From Nitrospirota bacterium (lineage in GTDB: Bacteria; Nitrospirota; Nitrospiria; Nitrospirales; UBA8639), in NCBI GenBank assembly GCA_020348185.1, contig CP070743.1, positions 2,046,733 to 2,068,369 on the forward strand: a stretch of 21,637 nt of DNA, written 5' to 3'. This document shows positions 6,121 to 13,248 of the stretch, piece by piece. The notes under the pieces are model-generated. The model searched no databases. It had not been told where the DNA came from and worked only from the letters and a program-made list of their open reading frames with translations. Position numbers and translations under genes: made by a program. How positions within the stretch are numbered: the stretch's first letter is position 1; each line of letters starts with the position of its first letter.

Positions 6121-6987
6121 CTATTCTTCACCATCCCAGGCACATCGAAATCCCGTCGAGTGGTTCCGACCCAGGGGATCCATTTTGATACGCGTGAAAA
6201 CTCTGACTTGCGGGGTTTCAACCTGCCAGCCCGAGCTTCTGAGAACCTTATGAGTTCCTGTTTCAGGCCCTTTGGGGTTTTTGGCTGGGCTTTTAGAGTA
6301 ATAATTGGGGTCGTACCAGTCCGCGACCCACTCCCATACATTCCCCGCCATATCATAGGCGCCGTAGGGGCTTTTTCCCGCTTCGTATATCCCAACGGGA
6401 ACCAGCGTGGCCTCACCACGCCACACTTGGTTATAGTTGAGATGTCGATCGGTGGGTTCCACGTTACCCCACGGGAACCGCCAATCATTGGGACCTTTTG
6501 CAGCTTTTTCCCACTCGGCTTCGGTCGGTAGCCGTTTACCCGCCCACTTGCAATAGGATTCTGCATCGTACCAGTCGACATTGATCACCGGAAGGTCGAC
6601 AATTGACTCTGGCATAATGTTCCCTTTCCACAACCCTTTCTTGGGGTCGCTCGGATGCTGTGGCGTTCGATGCCCGGTATCGGTGATGAATTGCAGGTAC
6701 CGTCCATTGGTCACTTCGTATTTATCGATATAAAAAGTATCCACAAAGACGCCGTGATTGGGTCGCTCATCAACACCCCCATCCCGGGCCTCCTTTGGCA
6801 CCCCCATTGGGAATTCCCCTTCGGGAACTCGCACCATGGGGGCCCCATCCTTTCCGATAATTTCCTTTGGTTCCGACTCAGCACCTATAGCAAAGGCTAG
6901 GAAGATGAGCTGCATGGAAAAGGGGAGTATCCAAACTAACCATTTCTTCCTACAATGTACCTCTTTGATCATGCCCATATCCTGCAT
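6121..6987 (-). CDS. Exported SUMF1/formylglycine-generating-enzyme-like domain protein
   Basis: With the start at the ATG 6985-6987, which has GAGGAGGG ~5 nt upstream, the protein has 288 residues; an ATG 30 bp earlier lacks such a site. An N-terminal signal segment (basic 13-15, hydrophobic 16-36) leads to a SUMF1 fold: MVRVPEGEFPMG (51-62), DKYEVTNGRYLQF (88-100), RLPTEAEWEKAA (152-163), FPWG, MAGNVWEWVADWY (213-225) and GFRCA (279-283). The catalytic Cys pair of true formylglycine-generating enzymes, expected near VLRSSGW, is absent, so copper-dependent sulfatase activation is unlikely. In many bacteria such proteins are periplasmic binding or C-type-lectin-like domains. It is first in a three-gene run with HemD and the two-domain kinase. 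Confidence 0.87.
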   Translation of the reverse strand: MQDMGMIKEVHCRKKWLVWILPFSMQLIFLAFAIGAESEPKEIIGKDGAPMVRVPEGEFPMGVPKEARDGGVDERPNHGVFVDTFYIDKYEVTNGRYLQFITDTGHRTPQHPSDPKKGLWKGNIMPESIVDLPVINVDWYDAESYCKWAGKRLPTEAEWEKAAKGPNDWRFPWGNVEPTDRHLNYNQVWRGEATLVPVGIYEAGKSPYGAYDMAGNVWEWVADWYDPNYYSKSPAKNPKGPETGTHKVLRSSGWQVETPQVRVFTRIKMDPLGRNHSTGFRCAWDGEE

Positions 6988-7050
6988 CTGGCCCTCCTCA
7001 GGAGCTAAAAAGTTCAAGGGTTAAATGACAACTCAAGGGTGGAAATGTCA

Positions 7051-7149
7051 CAAAGTCAAAAAGGTCCAGGCAAGCTAGAAAAAGGAAGACGCATTAATTT
7101 TTGACCCTTTCGCCTCTTAGACCCTTTAGACCACTTCGACCCTTTCGAC
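7051..7149. repeat. GTCGAA/TTCGAC palindromic intergenic repeat, copy 1
   Basis: The left arm is purine-rich (GTCAAAAAGGTCC). The centre contains GGAAGACGCATTAATTTTTGACC, cognate to the centre of copy 2. The right arm is pyrimidine-rich (GACCCTTT, TTCGACCCTTTCGAC). It lies just upstream of the SUMF1-domain gene. Confidence 0.6.
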
Positions 7150-7153
7150 GCCC

Positions 7154-7321
7154 TCATTTTTCAATGCACAGATTTAGATTCGAACCCCAAAATTGATGCG
7201 ATTCTCTCGCAAGGGTCTGTTGATTTCTTTTCCAGCATACCATAAACGGCTCTGCAGAATTGAATGTCAATGGATCCTGGTCGGTGGGATTGATAGAGGA
7301 GGTAGCCAAGGGTTGCTCCAT
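7154..7321 (-). CDS. Possible small protein, 55 residues, unknown function
   Basis: This ORF runs from ATG at 7319-7321 to TGA at 7154-7156. The product is hydrophilic (it includes NPTDQDPLTFNSAEPFMVCW and ends NLNLCIEK), with varied composition. The frame stays open 17 codons upstream of the ATG without another good start. There is no clear ribosome binding site, and the stop abuts a repeat. It may be a real small gene, the remnant of a larger one, or chance. Confidence 0.22.
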   Translation of the reverse strand: MEQPLATSSINPTDQDPLTFNSAEPFMVCWKRNQQTLARESHQFWGSNLNLCIEK

Positions 7322-7562
7322 TTTATTCGTCTCGCTATGATGCGAAATTGACTGGACTTCTGTCTCTAAGGGATTTCATGAGTTTCGCCCCCCGAGACGC
7401 GTGCGACCCCCGTAATAGCAGCTAATCAACTTATTTAACTTGAACGGACAGTTTAATCTGGAATAAACACCTAGGCCATCCCTATGAGGCTGTTGAAAAT
7501 CTCAACATTTTTCAATAATTCTCAAATGACAACGAACCATCCATCGCAACACCAGAAGCCAG

Positions 7563-7686
7563 GCAGGATGTTCAAAAAGTTCGTCCAGCAAGGCCGCAGG
7601 GCTTTTGGCGCGCGGAGCGTACGCGAGAGTACGTGAGCACGACAAAAACCCGAGAACGCCGCTGGCGGGCTTTTTCAACATCCTGC
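7563..7686. mobile_element. MITE-like 124-bp palindromic element
   Basis: The ends are imperfect inverted repeats: GCAGGATGTTcAAAAAG at the left and the complement of GCAGGATGTTgAAAAAG at the right, continuing through CCAGC and GGC blocks (~25 bp per arm). The middle holds a CGTAC...GTACG hairpin (GCGTACGCGAGAGTACGTG). It has no coding capacity. I recall very similar GTTGAAAAAG...CCAGCGGCG palindromes scattered through Nitrospira-type genomes. It ends 11 bp before the VOC start codon, and its right part makes a spurious N-terminal extension of that ORF. Confidence 0.7.
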
Positions 7687-7697
7687 TAGAGTTGCCC

Positions 7698-8099
7698 ATG
7701 ATCTGTGGACTGAGACATTTAGCTCTTAAAGTCATTGATATCTCCAAATCCCATTCTTTTTATGAACGCTTCTTTGGGATGCGGGTCGTCTGGAAACCAG
7801 ATCCCGAAAATATTTATTTGAGTTCAGGAACCGACAATTTGGCCCTTCATCAACTTCCTGTTGAGGAACTCTCCGCCTATCAGCCACGGCAGGGACAATT
7901 TATGGATCATTTTGGGTTCTTTATGGAATCTCCCGAAAGTGTCGATGACATGTTTCAGCAAGTTCAAAAAGAAGGGGTGACGATTGTCAAACCTCCTAAA
8001 CAACACCGGGATGGAAGTTACTCCTTTTATTTAGCCGACCCGGATGAGAATGTCATTCAGGTGTTATACGAACCAAATGTGGCTGAGGCCAAGAGGTAA
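7698..8099 (+). CDS. VOC-superfamily (glyoxalase/dioxygenase-like) protein
   Basis: This 133-residue protein is the usual size of a single VOC domain with two beta-alpha-beta3 modules: LRHLALKVIDISKSHSFYERFFGMRV at the N-terminus and MDHFGFFMES...YLADPDENVIQVLYEP at the C-terminus. His7, His71 and Glu125 sit where VOC enzymes carry metal ligands, so a metal-dependent lyase, isomerase or dioxygenase is plausible; the substrate is unknown. I choose ATG 7698 because the longer frame (from 7605) runs through the palindromic element and the domain begins exactly at MICGLRH. No good ribosome binding site is seen. The stop is 35 bp from the next gene on the same strand, so the two are likely co-transcribed. 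Confidence 0.82.
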   Translation: MICGLRHLALKVIDISKSHSFYERFFGMRVVWKPDPENIYLSSGTDNLALHQLPVEELSAYQPRQGQFMDHFGFFMESPESVDDMFQQVQKEGVTIVKPPKQHRDGSYSFYLADPDENVIQVLYEPNVAEAKR

Positions 8100-8120
8100 G
8101 GAATGGCTTTGGCACCATTC

Positions 8121-8134
8121 GATTCAATTGAATC
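8121..8134. promoter_or_regulatory. 14-bp perfect palindrome abutting a start codon
   Basis: GATTCAATTGAATC is self-complementary and ends exactly one base before the ATG at 8135. No Shine-Dalgarno sequence is visible here, so the palindrome occupies the place of the ribosome binding site. It could be an operator for a dimeric regulator, or chance. Confidence 0.4.
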
Positions 8135-9760
8135 ATGAGTATTTGGGATTCCTTTACCGCCGATCAATTTATCGGATTGAACCCTTGGGTTTGGGTTCAG
8201 CTTGAGAGTTCCGAACCTCCAGGCCCCTTTCCCTTTTTGGGAGGGGTCGATCCAGCCGTTGTCGCCAGCCTTGATCAGGTCCACGGGACCCTACTCAGCT
8301 CCATCGAGACGGCGATCAGTGATATTGTCGCCCACCGAGCGCCGTTAGATGATCCTGCCCTTCCCAGGAAGCTGGAAGACGCCTATACGGAAGTTGTTGA
8401 GACGCGCCCAAACTTGAAAAACCACATTCAATGTGGGAGGCAGGCCGATGGGTCCTTTCAATGGAGTTTCCCTCTGGATCCACGAGCGACCGCAGCCATG
8501 AGTTATCAGGGATTGCGCGTGTTCAACGCCGTCACGCGCAATGCGATTCCCTTTGGATTCGAGCGACCGATGGCGCCCCTCGTGGGGAAATTTTTTGGAT
8601 TCCTTGATGGCACCCATCGGATGGCCGAGATTCGAACTATTGCCACGGCCTCAGGACGGGATATGGAGCGGCACCTCAGCAAAATTTTTGAACTGTTAAA
8701 AACCAATGACTGCTTGGCCGTATCAACCCACTCTTCGGTGCGGGAACACTGGCTGAACAATACCCGGGATCAAGATATGATTCACCTTGGTCATGCGGCC
8801 CTGATGTATCGCCAGCAAGACGAATTTTTCTGGTTTGATCCCTGGCTGATGCCGTGGTTTGCCGAATCACCCGTGCCTTCCCTTTGGGCAAATTTGCTCC
8901 CTCGACCGGCTGCCGTTTTTCTGACCCACGATCATGACGACCATGTCGACCCTCGCACCCTGCTCCATTTACCGAAAGACGTGCCTATATTTGTCCCCAG
9001 CCGAAAAAATCGTCAGGGGCTCTATTATGATTATCTTTCCCTGATGCGTGAACTGGGATTTTCTCACGTCACGGAAATGGCCCATGGAGATACCTGGAAA
9101 TTTGATGGTGGCCAGGTCGTTTCGGTGCCTTTCTATGGCGAAGACCCCTGTGATCTCTCCCTGCCCCGCAATTGCTACCTGGTGAACGATCGGTCTTACA
9201 ACACGCTGGTGCATGCGGATAGCGGGCCCACGAATGATGGAGAATCCGCCATAAAAAGCGGAATCATTGCGGAGTTGGTAAAACGATATGGGCCCATTAC
9301 CACCGTATTTGCCTCTCAACAACAGCTCAAAGAAGTTCGAAGCTATGCCGCCTATGCCTGCCTATCCCACCCCGGAAAATGGTTGGAAGTCGGTGAGAAC
9401 GGATTCTTGACCAATCAATATCTAGTAGACGTGTGTGCAACGGCCCAAGCCAAACTTTTCGTCTCCTATGCCACCGGCGGTGCCGATTGGTATCCCGACC
9501 ATCTTTCCTTTATGTTCAGCAATCGAAATCCTGCTCGAACGGCTCTCCTCACCGCTCATTGGGACCAGCCGGAATCCTTGAGGACCAGTCTCGACCCTAT
9601 CGGATGTGTCTATCATTTTGCCCAGGCTTTGGATACGGTCCGACCAGATTCCAATCGCTCGGTGAGGGTTTCCTCGCTTTCAAAAGAGCTTGCCCCGGTA
9701 ACCCTTTTTCAATTGGACCATCAACTCCCTGGCTTCTTAACCCGACCCCCTGCGTCATAA
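8135..9760 (+). CDS. Metallo-beta-lactamase-fold protein with CmlA-like diiron ligand pattern
   Basis: The protein has 541 residues. Residues ~1-200 form an N-terminal domain I do not recognise, with a winged-helix-like stretch (FLDGTHRMAEIRTIATASGRD). The metallo-beta-lactamase fold follows, with THDHDDH: H265, H267, D269, H270. The next candidate ligands are E336 in PFYGED and D362 in VHADSG. Ordinary hydrolases have His where E336 sits. CmlA, the diiron beta-hydroxylase of chloramphenicol synthesis (~532 residues), uses H305, H307, D309, H310, E377 and D403 as I recall; the intervals are 72 and 26 there against 71 and 26 here. I therefore infer a CmlA-type diiron oxygenase rather than a hydrolase. 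No peptide synthetase is nearby, so the substrate is unknown. The start ATG directly follows a palindrome. Confidence 0.75.
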   Translation: MSIWDSFTADQFIGLNPWVWVQLESSEPPGPFPFLGGVDPAVVASLDQVHGTLLSSIETAISDIVAHRAPLDDPALPRKLEDAYTEVVETRPNLKNHIQCGRQADGSFQWSFPLDPRATAAMSYQGLRVFNAVTRNAIPFGFERPMAPLVGKFFGFLDGTHRMAEIRTIATASGRDMERHLSKIFELLKTNDCLAVSTHSSVREHWLNNTRDQDMIHLGHAALMYRQQDEFFWFDPWLMPWFAESPVPSLWANLLPRPAAVFLTHDHDDHVDPRTLLHLPKDVPIFVPSRKNRQGLYYDYLSLMRELGFSHVTEMAHGDTWKFDGGQVVSVPFYGEDPCDLSLPRNCYLVNDRSYNTLVHADSGPTNDGESAIKSGIIAELVKRYGPITTVFASQQQLKEVRSYAAYACLSHPGKWLEVGENGFLTNQYLVDVCATAQAKLFVSYATGGADWYPDHLSFMFSNRNPARTALLTAHWDQPESLRTSLDPIGCVYHFAQALDTVRPDSNRSVRVSSLSKELAPVTLFQLDHQLPGFLTRPPAS

Positions 9761-9773
9761 AGGAAAGTCCCAG

Positions 9774-9888
9774 AGTCAAAAAGTCGAAAGGGTCAAAAAG
9801 GTCGAAAATGATAAGAGTCTGAATATGTCTAATAGTTTTAGGAATACGCACTTTCTTTTGACCTCTTCGACCTTTTCGACTCTTCAAG
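9774..9888. repeat. GTCGAA/TTCGAC palindromic intergenic repeat, copy 2
   Basis: The left arm is GTCAAAAAGTCGAAAGGG and similar; the right arm TTTTGACCTC...TTCGACTCTTC is its inverse type, so the whole can fold back. Bases 9841-9870 match the reverse complement of 10790-10819 at 29 of 30 positions. It lies 92 bp before the RicT-family start codon. Confidence 0.8.
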
Positions 9889-9980
9889 AAGGAGTGCTTG
9901 GCCTCCTCGTTCAAGTCAGGTATGATAGGCGTCCGCTACGAAATGACCGATGATAGGTGCTTGATGCAAAGGAACCAGCC

Positions 9981-10718
9981 ATGACCGACCTCGAAATAGA
10001 AGGCCCCTTTCCTGACCAAATTGCCGTGATCGGGATCAAAGTGAGAGATCGCGGTGAGGTCAAAAAATCACGGACAAAAGATCCCACGGTGCGTGTGGGG
10101 GACTTGGTGATGTTGGAATTGGAGAATGATTGCACATTTGGCAAAGTGTATGAGGCGCCTACGTTTTTCCCCTTTTCCCCCCCTATGAGGGTCATGAAAC
10201 CTACCCTTCGAAAAGCCACGGACGAGGACAAGCTAGCCATTGAAAGGCATCAAAGGCTGGTCAACGAAGCCCATGAATTTTGTTTGGAACGAACCCAGGC
10301 CCTGGGATTACAAATGAAAATGGTTGAAATCTATGGGTCTTTCCAGCGCCGAGCGTTAACCTTTACCTATACCGCTGAAAGCCGGATTGATTTTCGGCAA
10401 TTGGTCAAAGACTTAGCCCGGCGTTTCGGATGCCGTATCGAAATGCGTCAAATTTCAACGAGGGAAGAAGCCGCAAGACTTAGCGGAGTCGACACCTGTG
10501 GACTTATTTTGTGTTGTGCCAGTTTCCTGACCGACTTTAAACCCATCAATCCCAAGGGGTGGCGGGACGATGCCTCGTATTCTGGCATAGAAAGCCATCG
10601 CATTGGCGTCTGCGGACGCCTCAAATGCTGCTTACTGTTCGAAGAAGAGGGGTGGTCCATCACCCGACGCACCCAACCGCTGATTCACCTTTCCCGGAAT
10701 AAAAGTCCCAGAACGTAA
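9981..10718 (+). CDS. RicT/PSP1-family protein
   Basis: From ATG 9981 (AAAGGA ~6 nt upstream) the protein has 245 residues; an upstream ATG at 9963 is less likely. It matches the PSP1 C-terminal/RicT (YaaT) family: RIDFRQLVKDLARRFGCRIEMRQ, then DTCGLILCC (C173, C178, C179) with SFLTDFKPIN, and GVCGRLKCCLLFEEE (C211, C216, C217). In Bacillus subtilis RicT is part of the RicA-RicF-RicT complex that carries iron-sulfur clusters and affects RNase Y action, sporulation and biofilm genes. In Gram-negative bacteria the role is unclear. RicA and RicF partners are not visible here. The gene stands alone between two inverted copies of an intergenic repeat. Confidence 0.88.
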   Translation: MTDLEIEGPFPDQIAVIGIKVRDRGEVKKSRTKDPTVRVGDLVMLELENDCTFGKVYEAPTFFPFSPPMRVMKPTLRKATDEDKLAIERHQRLVNEAHEFCLERTQALGLQMKMVEIYGSFQRRALTFTYTAESRIDFRQLVKDLARRFGCRIEMRQISTREEAARLSGVDTCGLILCCASFLTDFKPINPKGWRDDASYSGIESHRIGVCGRLKCCLLFEEEGWSITRRTQPLIHLSRNKSPRT

Positions 10719-10752
10719 GATGCTCCCCTGACAATTTGATACCGCCAAGATA

Positions 10753-10905
10753 AGGTGGAAAAGTCGAAAAGGTCTAAAAGTTTAAGGGGTCGAAGAGGTC
10801 AAAAGAAAGTGCCTATTCCTTAAGGTCTAGACTATTGGACTTTGGTGGACTCTTGACATTCTCGACCTTTTTGACTCTTTTGACACTTCGACCCTTAGAC
10901 CCTAA
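10753..10905. repeat. GTCGAA/TTCGAC palindromic intergenic repeat, copy 3
   Basis: The left half is AAAGTCGAAAAGGTC-like and GGTCGAAGAGGTC; the right half is CTCGACCTTTTTGAC, TCTTTTGAC and TTCGACCC. Bases 10790-10819 are the near-exact reverse complement (29/30) of part of copy 2, so copies 2 and 3 flank the RicT gene in opposite orientation. Confidence 0.8.
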
Positions 10906-10937
10906 GAATGCGGTAGGAATTCCCAAATGGTGAATGT

Positions 10938-11357
10938 ATGAATCAACCGTCTCGATTCGTTATTTTTTCTCACAACGCCACCTACGACAAACTTCATCAA
11001 GTCGCGACACTCGGGTTGACCGCCGCCGCGATGGGGAAGGACGTGACGGTCGTGCTGTTGTTTTGGACAATTAAGAAATTGTCAGAAGGGAGACTGAACG
11101 AACTGGATTTTCCACTTGAATATCAAAAGCAGGCTCTGGACGTCGCCCGGCTTATTAAAGAACGCAAGGTGCCTCTGATCACCGACATGTTTGAAGAGGC
11201 TCGGAAAGTAGGGCAATTTCGATTAATTGCTTGTAGTGCAGGGCTGGAGTACATGGGGGTCGACTCCGATACTGTCGCAAAAGGAGTCGATGAGGTGATG
11301 GGCTTGCCTGCCATCCTTTCACTCACAGCTGGGGCCGAAACGACATTGTTTATTTGA
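10938..11357 (+). CDS. DsrE-like family protein
   Basis: This 139-residue soluble protein has the alpha/beta layout of the DsrE/DsrF-like family: a first strand RFVIFSHNATYDKLHQVATLGLTAAAMG, a VTVVLLFWTIKKL strand, then a possible reactive Cys99 in LIACSAGLEYMGV, the place where DsrE-type sulfur carriers hold their Cys. It ends in LSLTAGAETTLFI. Members pass persulfide sulfur or serve as small redox or peroxiredoxin-like proteins. No dsr, sox or hdr genes are in view, so the sulfur role is unproven. It stands alone, 30 bp past the end of copy 3 of the repeat, and is convergent with the Sel1 lipoprotein gene (70 bp between stops). Confidence 0.78.
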   Translation: MNQPSRFVIFSHNATYDKLHQVATLGLTAAAMGKDVTVVLLFWTIKKLSEGRLNELDFPLEYQKQALDVARLIKERKVPLITDMFEEARKVGQFRLIACSAGLEYMGVDSDTVAKGVDEVMGLPAILSLTAGAETTLFI

Positions 11358-11427
11358 GAATAATTTTGAACCGGGCCATATACCCATGACCTCCATACAG
11401 GATGTAAATATCTCTTCAGAAGAACCA

Positions 11428-13248
11428 TTATTCACCCTGTAGCTCCTGAAAGGGGATCACGTAGAGTTTGGCCTTCGTCTTGGCCATTTCTTGAGCCCTT
11501 TTGAGGGCAGGAGGATCAAGTTGTCCACCTACCAGGTTCCGATATTGAAGGGCATTCTCGACACCCCGGATGGCGGCACAGTTAAACCACGCAAAGGCCT
11601 CAACATAATCCTTCCTCACTCCGCTGCCTTCGTAATATAACATTCCGAGACTGAACAGGGCCTCAGGATTCCCATGGGAGGCGGCCTGAAGATACCACGC
11701 CCGTGCTCTCAACGGATCCTTTTCCCCACCTAGCCCCTGGTTATATAAATCTCCAAGATAATTTTGAACCCCCGCATCCCCTTGCGCGGCCGCTTTCAGA
11801 TACCACTCCCGCGCTTTTGCATAATCTTGCGGTACCCCTAGGCCTTGGGCATACAAAAACGCGAGATTGCTTTGGCCTCTTGCATCCCCCTGGGAGGCGG
11901 CTTTCAAATACCACTCCCGCGCCTTTGCATAATCTTGCGGCACTCCCAAACCAAGTTCATAGAGAATCCCAAGATTGCTTTGGGCTGCGGCATTCCCTTG
12001 AATCGCGGCTTTTTCATACCACTCGCGGGCCTTCTTGTAATCTTTAAGAACCCCCAAGCCCTTGTTATAGAAAACTCCAATATAGTTCTGGACTGTGGCA
12101 TCCCCTTGCGTAGCCGCTTTCCAATACAACTGACGGGCCTTTACATAATCTTGCGGCACTCCCTGACCATTCTCCCAAAGAATCCCGAGTTGGGTTTGGG
12201 CCTCAACATCCCCCTGAGCCGCTGCTTTCTCAAACCAGCGACGCGCCTGCGTAAAATCTTTTAGCCCGCCCAGCCCCTGGGTGAACAGCTTCCCCAAATT
12301 CCTTTGCGCAACGGCATTCCCTCTCTCAGCCGCGGCCAAATACCACTGACGCGCTTTCGAATAATCCGGGGGACTATCCATCCCCTGTTCATACAGCCTT
12401 CCGAGAAGAGCCTGTGCCTGGACGTTCCCTTGTTTGGCGGCTTTCAAATACCATGCGTGGGCCTGTTGATCATCTTCGGGCCCACCGAGCCCCTCATCAT
12501 ACAAAATCCCCAGATGAACTTGCGCCAGGATATATTCCTGATTGGCAGATTGAACATACCACTGCCGCGCCTCAGTATAATCCTGGGGAACTCCGAGGCC
12601 CTCCTCATATCTAAACCCAAGAAGATATTGGGCTTCAGGGTGACCCTTGGTTGCCCTCTGACGAACCGTATGCAGGACATCATAGGCATCGGTCCCTGTT
12701 GGAACAGGAAGCTCATAGAAGAGGTCAACCGTTCGTTGAGCCACCCGATCTGTCACCACGATACGGATCCCATACGCACCGGCGAAATCCTGGACGATGA
12801 GGCGCACTCCATTTTTTGAAACACCAAGAGAACCTTCGGGGGGAGGGAGGTCCTCCCAAAGGGAGAGAGGCTGTTGATCAATCACCACCGCTCCTTCAGT
12901 GGTTTTGACGGATGCCGTTCCCCATACATTACAGTTCCCAAAGCTATCAGGTTCGCACCGGCCTAAGATCACCACCGCCTCCAGCTGGGTCCCTGGAGAG
13001 GCTTCGTCCAGATGAGGAGCAGGAAGGTCGGCAGATTCGATGTCCCAGAATTTATCCAGACCCTCCGTGTTGTCCGTCACGATCATTTCTGCCAGAAATG
13101 GGCCATTGTGGCCCCGCCATGAGGTATCGGGAACGAGGACACCATTCAGGTACCAACCATAATCCGGAGGGTCAAGATTGCCACCGGCACAGCTGCTCAG
13201 GATAAGAGCGATGGCAAGAAGGTAGAGGAAAGTTTCTTTTAACCGCAT
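11428..13248 (-). CDS. Lipoprotein with ten Sel1 repeats
   Basis: From ATG 13246-13248 the protein has 606 residues (an ATG 15 bp earlier is possible). It begins as a lipoprotein, with hydrophobic LYLLAIALIL and lipobox LSSC (Cys20). A ~170-residue beta-rich domain I do not recognise follows, with a CEPDSFGNC Cys pair. Then come ten 36-residue Sel1 (TPR-like) repeats of the type AQxxLGxLYxxGLGVPQDYAKAREWYxKAAxQG, and a short capping segment. Sel1 arrays are protein-binding scaffolds, so a periplasmic or outer-membrane scaffold is inferred. Repeats 7 and 8 are nearly identical at the DNA level (around 11800-11940), a sign of recent duplication. A CRP-like site lies ~140 bp upstream. Confidence 0.88.
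   Translation of the reverse strand: MRLKETFLYLLAIALILSSCAGGNLDPPDYGWYLNGVLVPDTSWRGHNGPFLAEMIVTDNTEGLDKFWDIESADLPAPHLDEASPGTQLEAVVILGRCEPDSFGNCNVWGTASVKTTEGAVVIDQQPLSLWEDLPPPEGSLGVSKNGVRLIVQDFAGAYGIRIVVTDRVAQRTVDLFYELPVPTGTDAYDVLHTVRQRATKGHPEAQYLLGFRYEEGLGVPQDYTEARQWYVQSANQEYILAQVHLGILYDEGLGGPEDDQQAHAWYLKAAKQGNVQAQALLGRLYEQGMDSPPDYSKARQWYLAAAERGNAVAQRNLGKLFTQGLGGLKDFTQARRWFEKAAAQGDVEAQTQLGILWENGQGVPQDYVKARQLYWKAATQGDATVQNYIGVFYNKGLGVLKDYKKAREWYEKAAIQGNAAAQSNLGILYELGLGVPQDYAKAREWYLKAASQGDARGQSNLAFLYAQGLGVPQDYAKAREWYLKAAAQGDAGVQNYLGDLYNQGLGGEKDPLRARAWYLQAASHGNPEALFSLGMLYYEGSGVRKDYVEAFAWFNCAAIRGVENALQYRNLVGGQLDPPALKRAQEMAKTKAKLYVIPFQELQGE

Larger units (their letters stand above)
6988..7697. other. 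710-bp interval: repeats, a possible small ORF and a MITE-like element
   Basis: From left to right: a GTCGAA/TTCGAC-type repeat (7051-7149); a 55-codon ORF on minus (7154-7321); ~170 bp with nothing recognisable (7322-7490); a small TGTTGA/TCAACA hairpin near 7491-7507; and the 124-bp palindromic element (7563-7686). No RNA gene was seen. Confidence 0.6.

Noticed and set aside
7605..7697. N-terminal extension of the VOC protein (31 residues before MICGLRH)
   Set aside because: It is translated from the palindromic element; the VOC domain begins exactly at the ATG at 7698.
9433..9822. 129-residue plus-strand ORF overlapping the 3' end of the CmlA-like gene
   Set aside because: It is a frame shadow of that gene and its end lies in an intergenic repeat.
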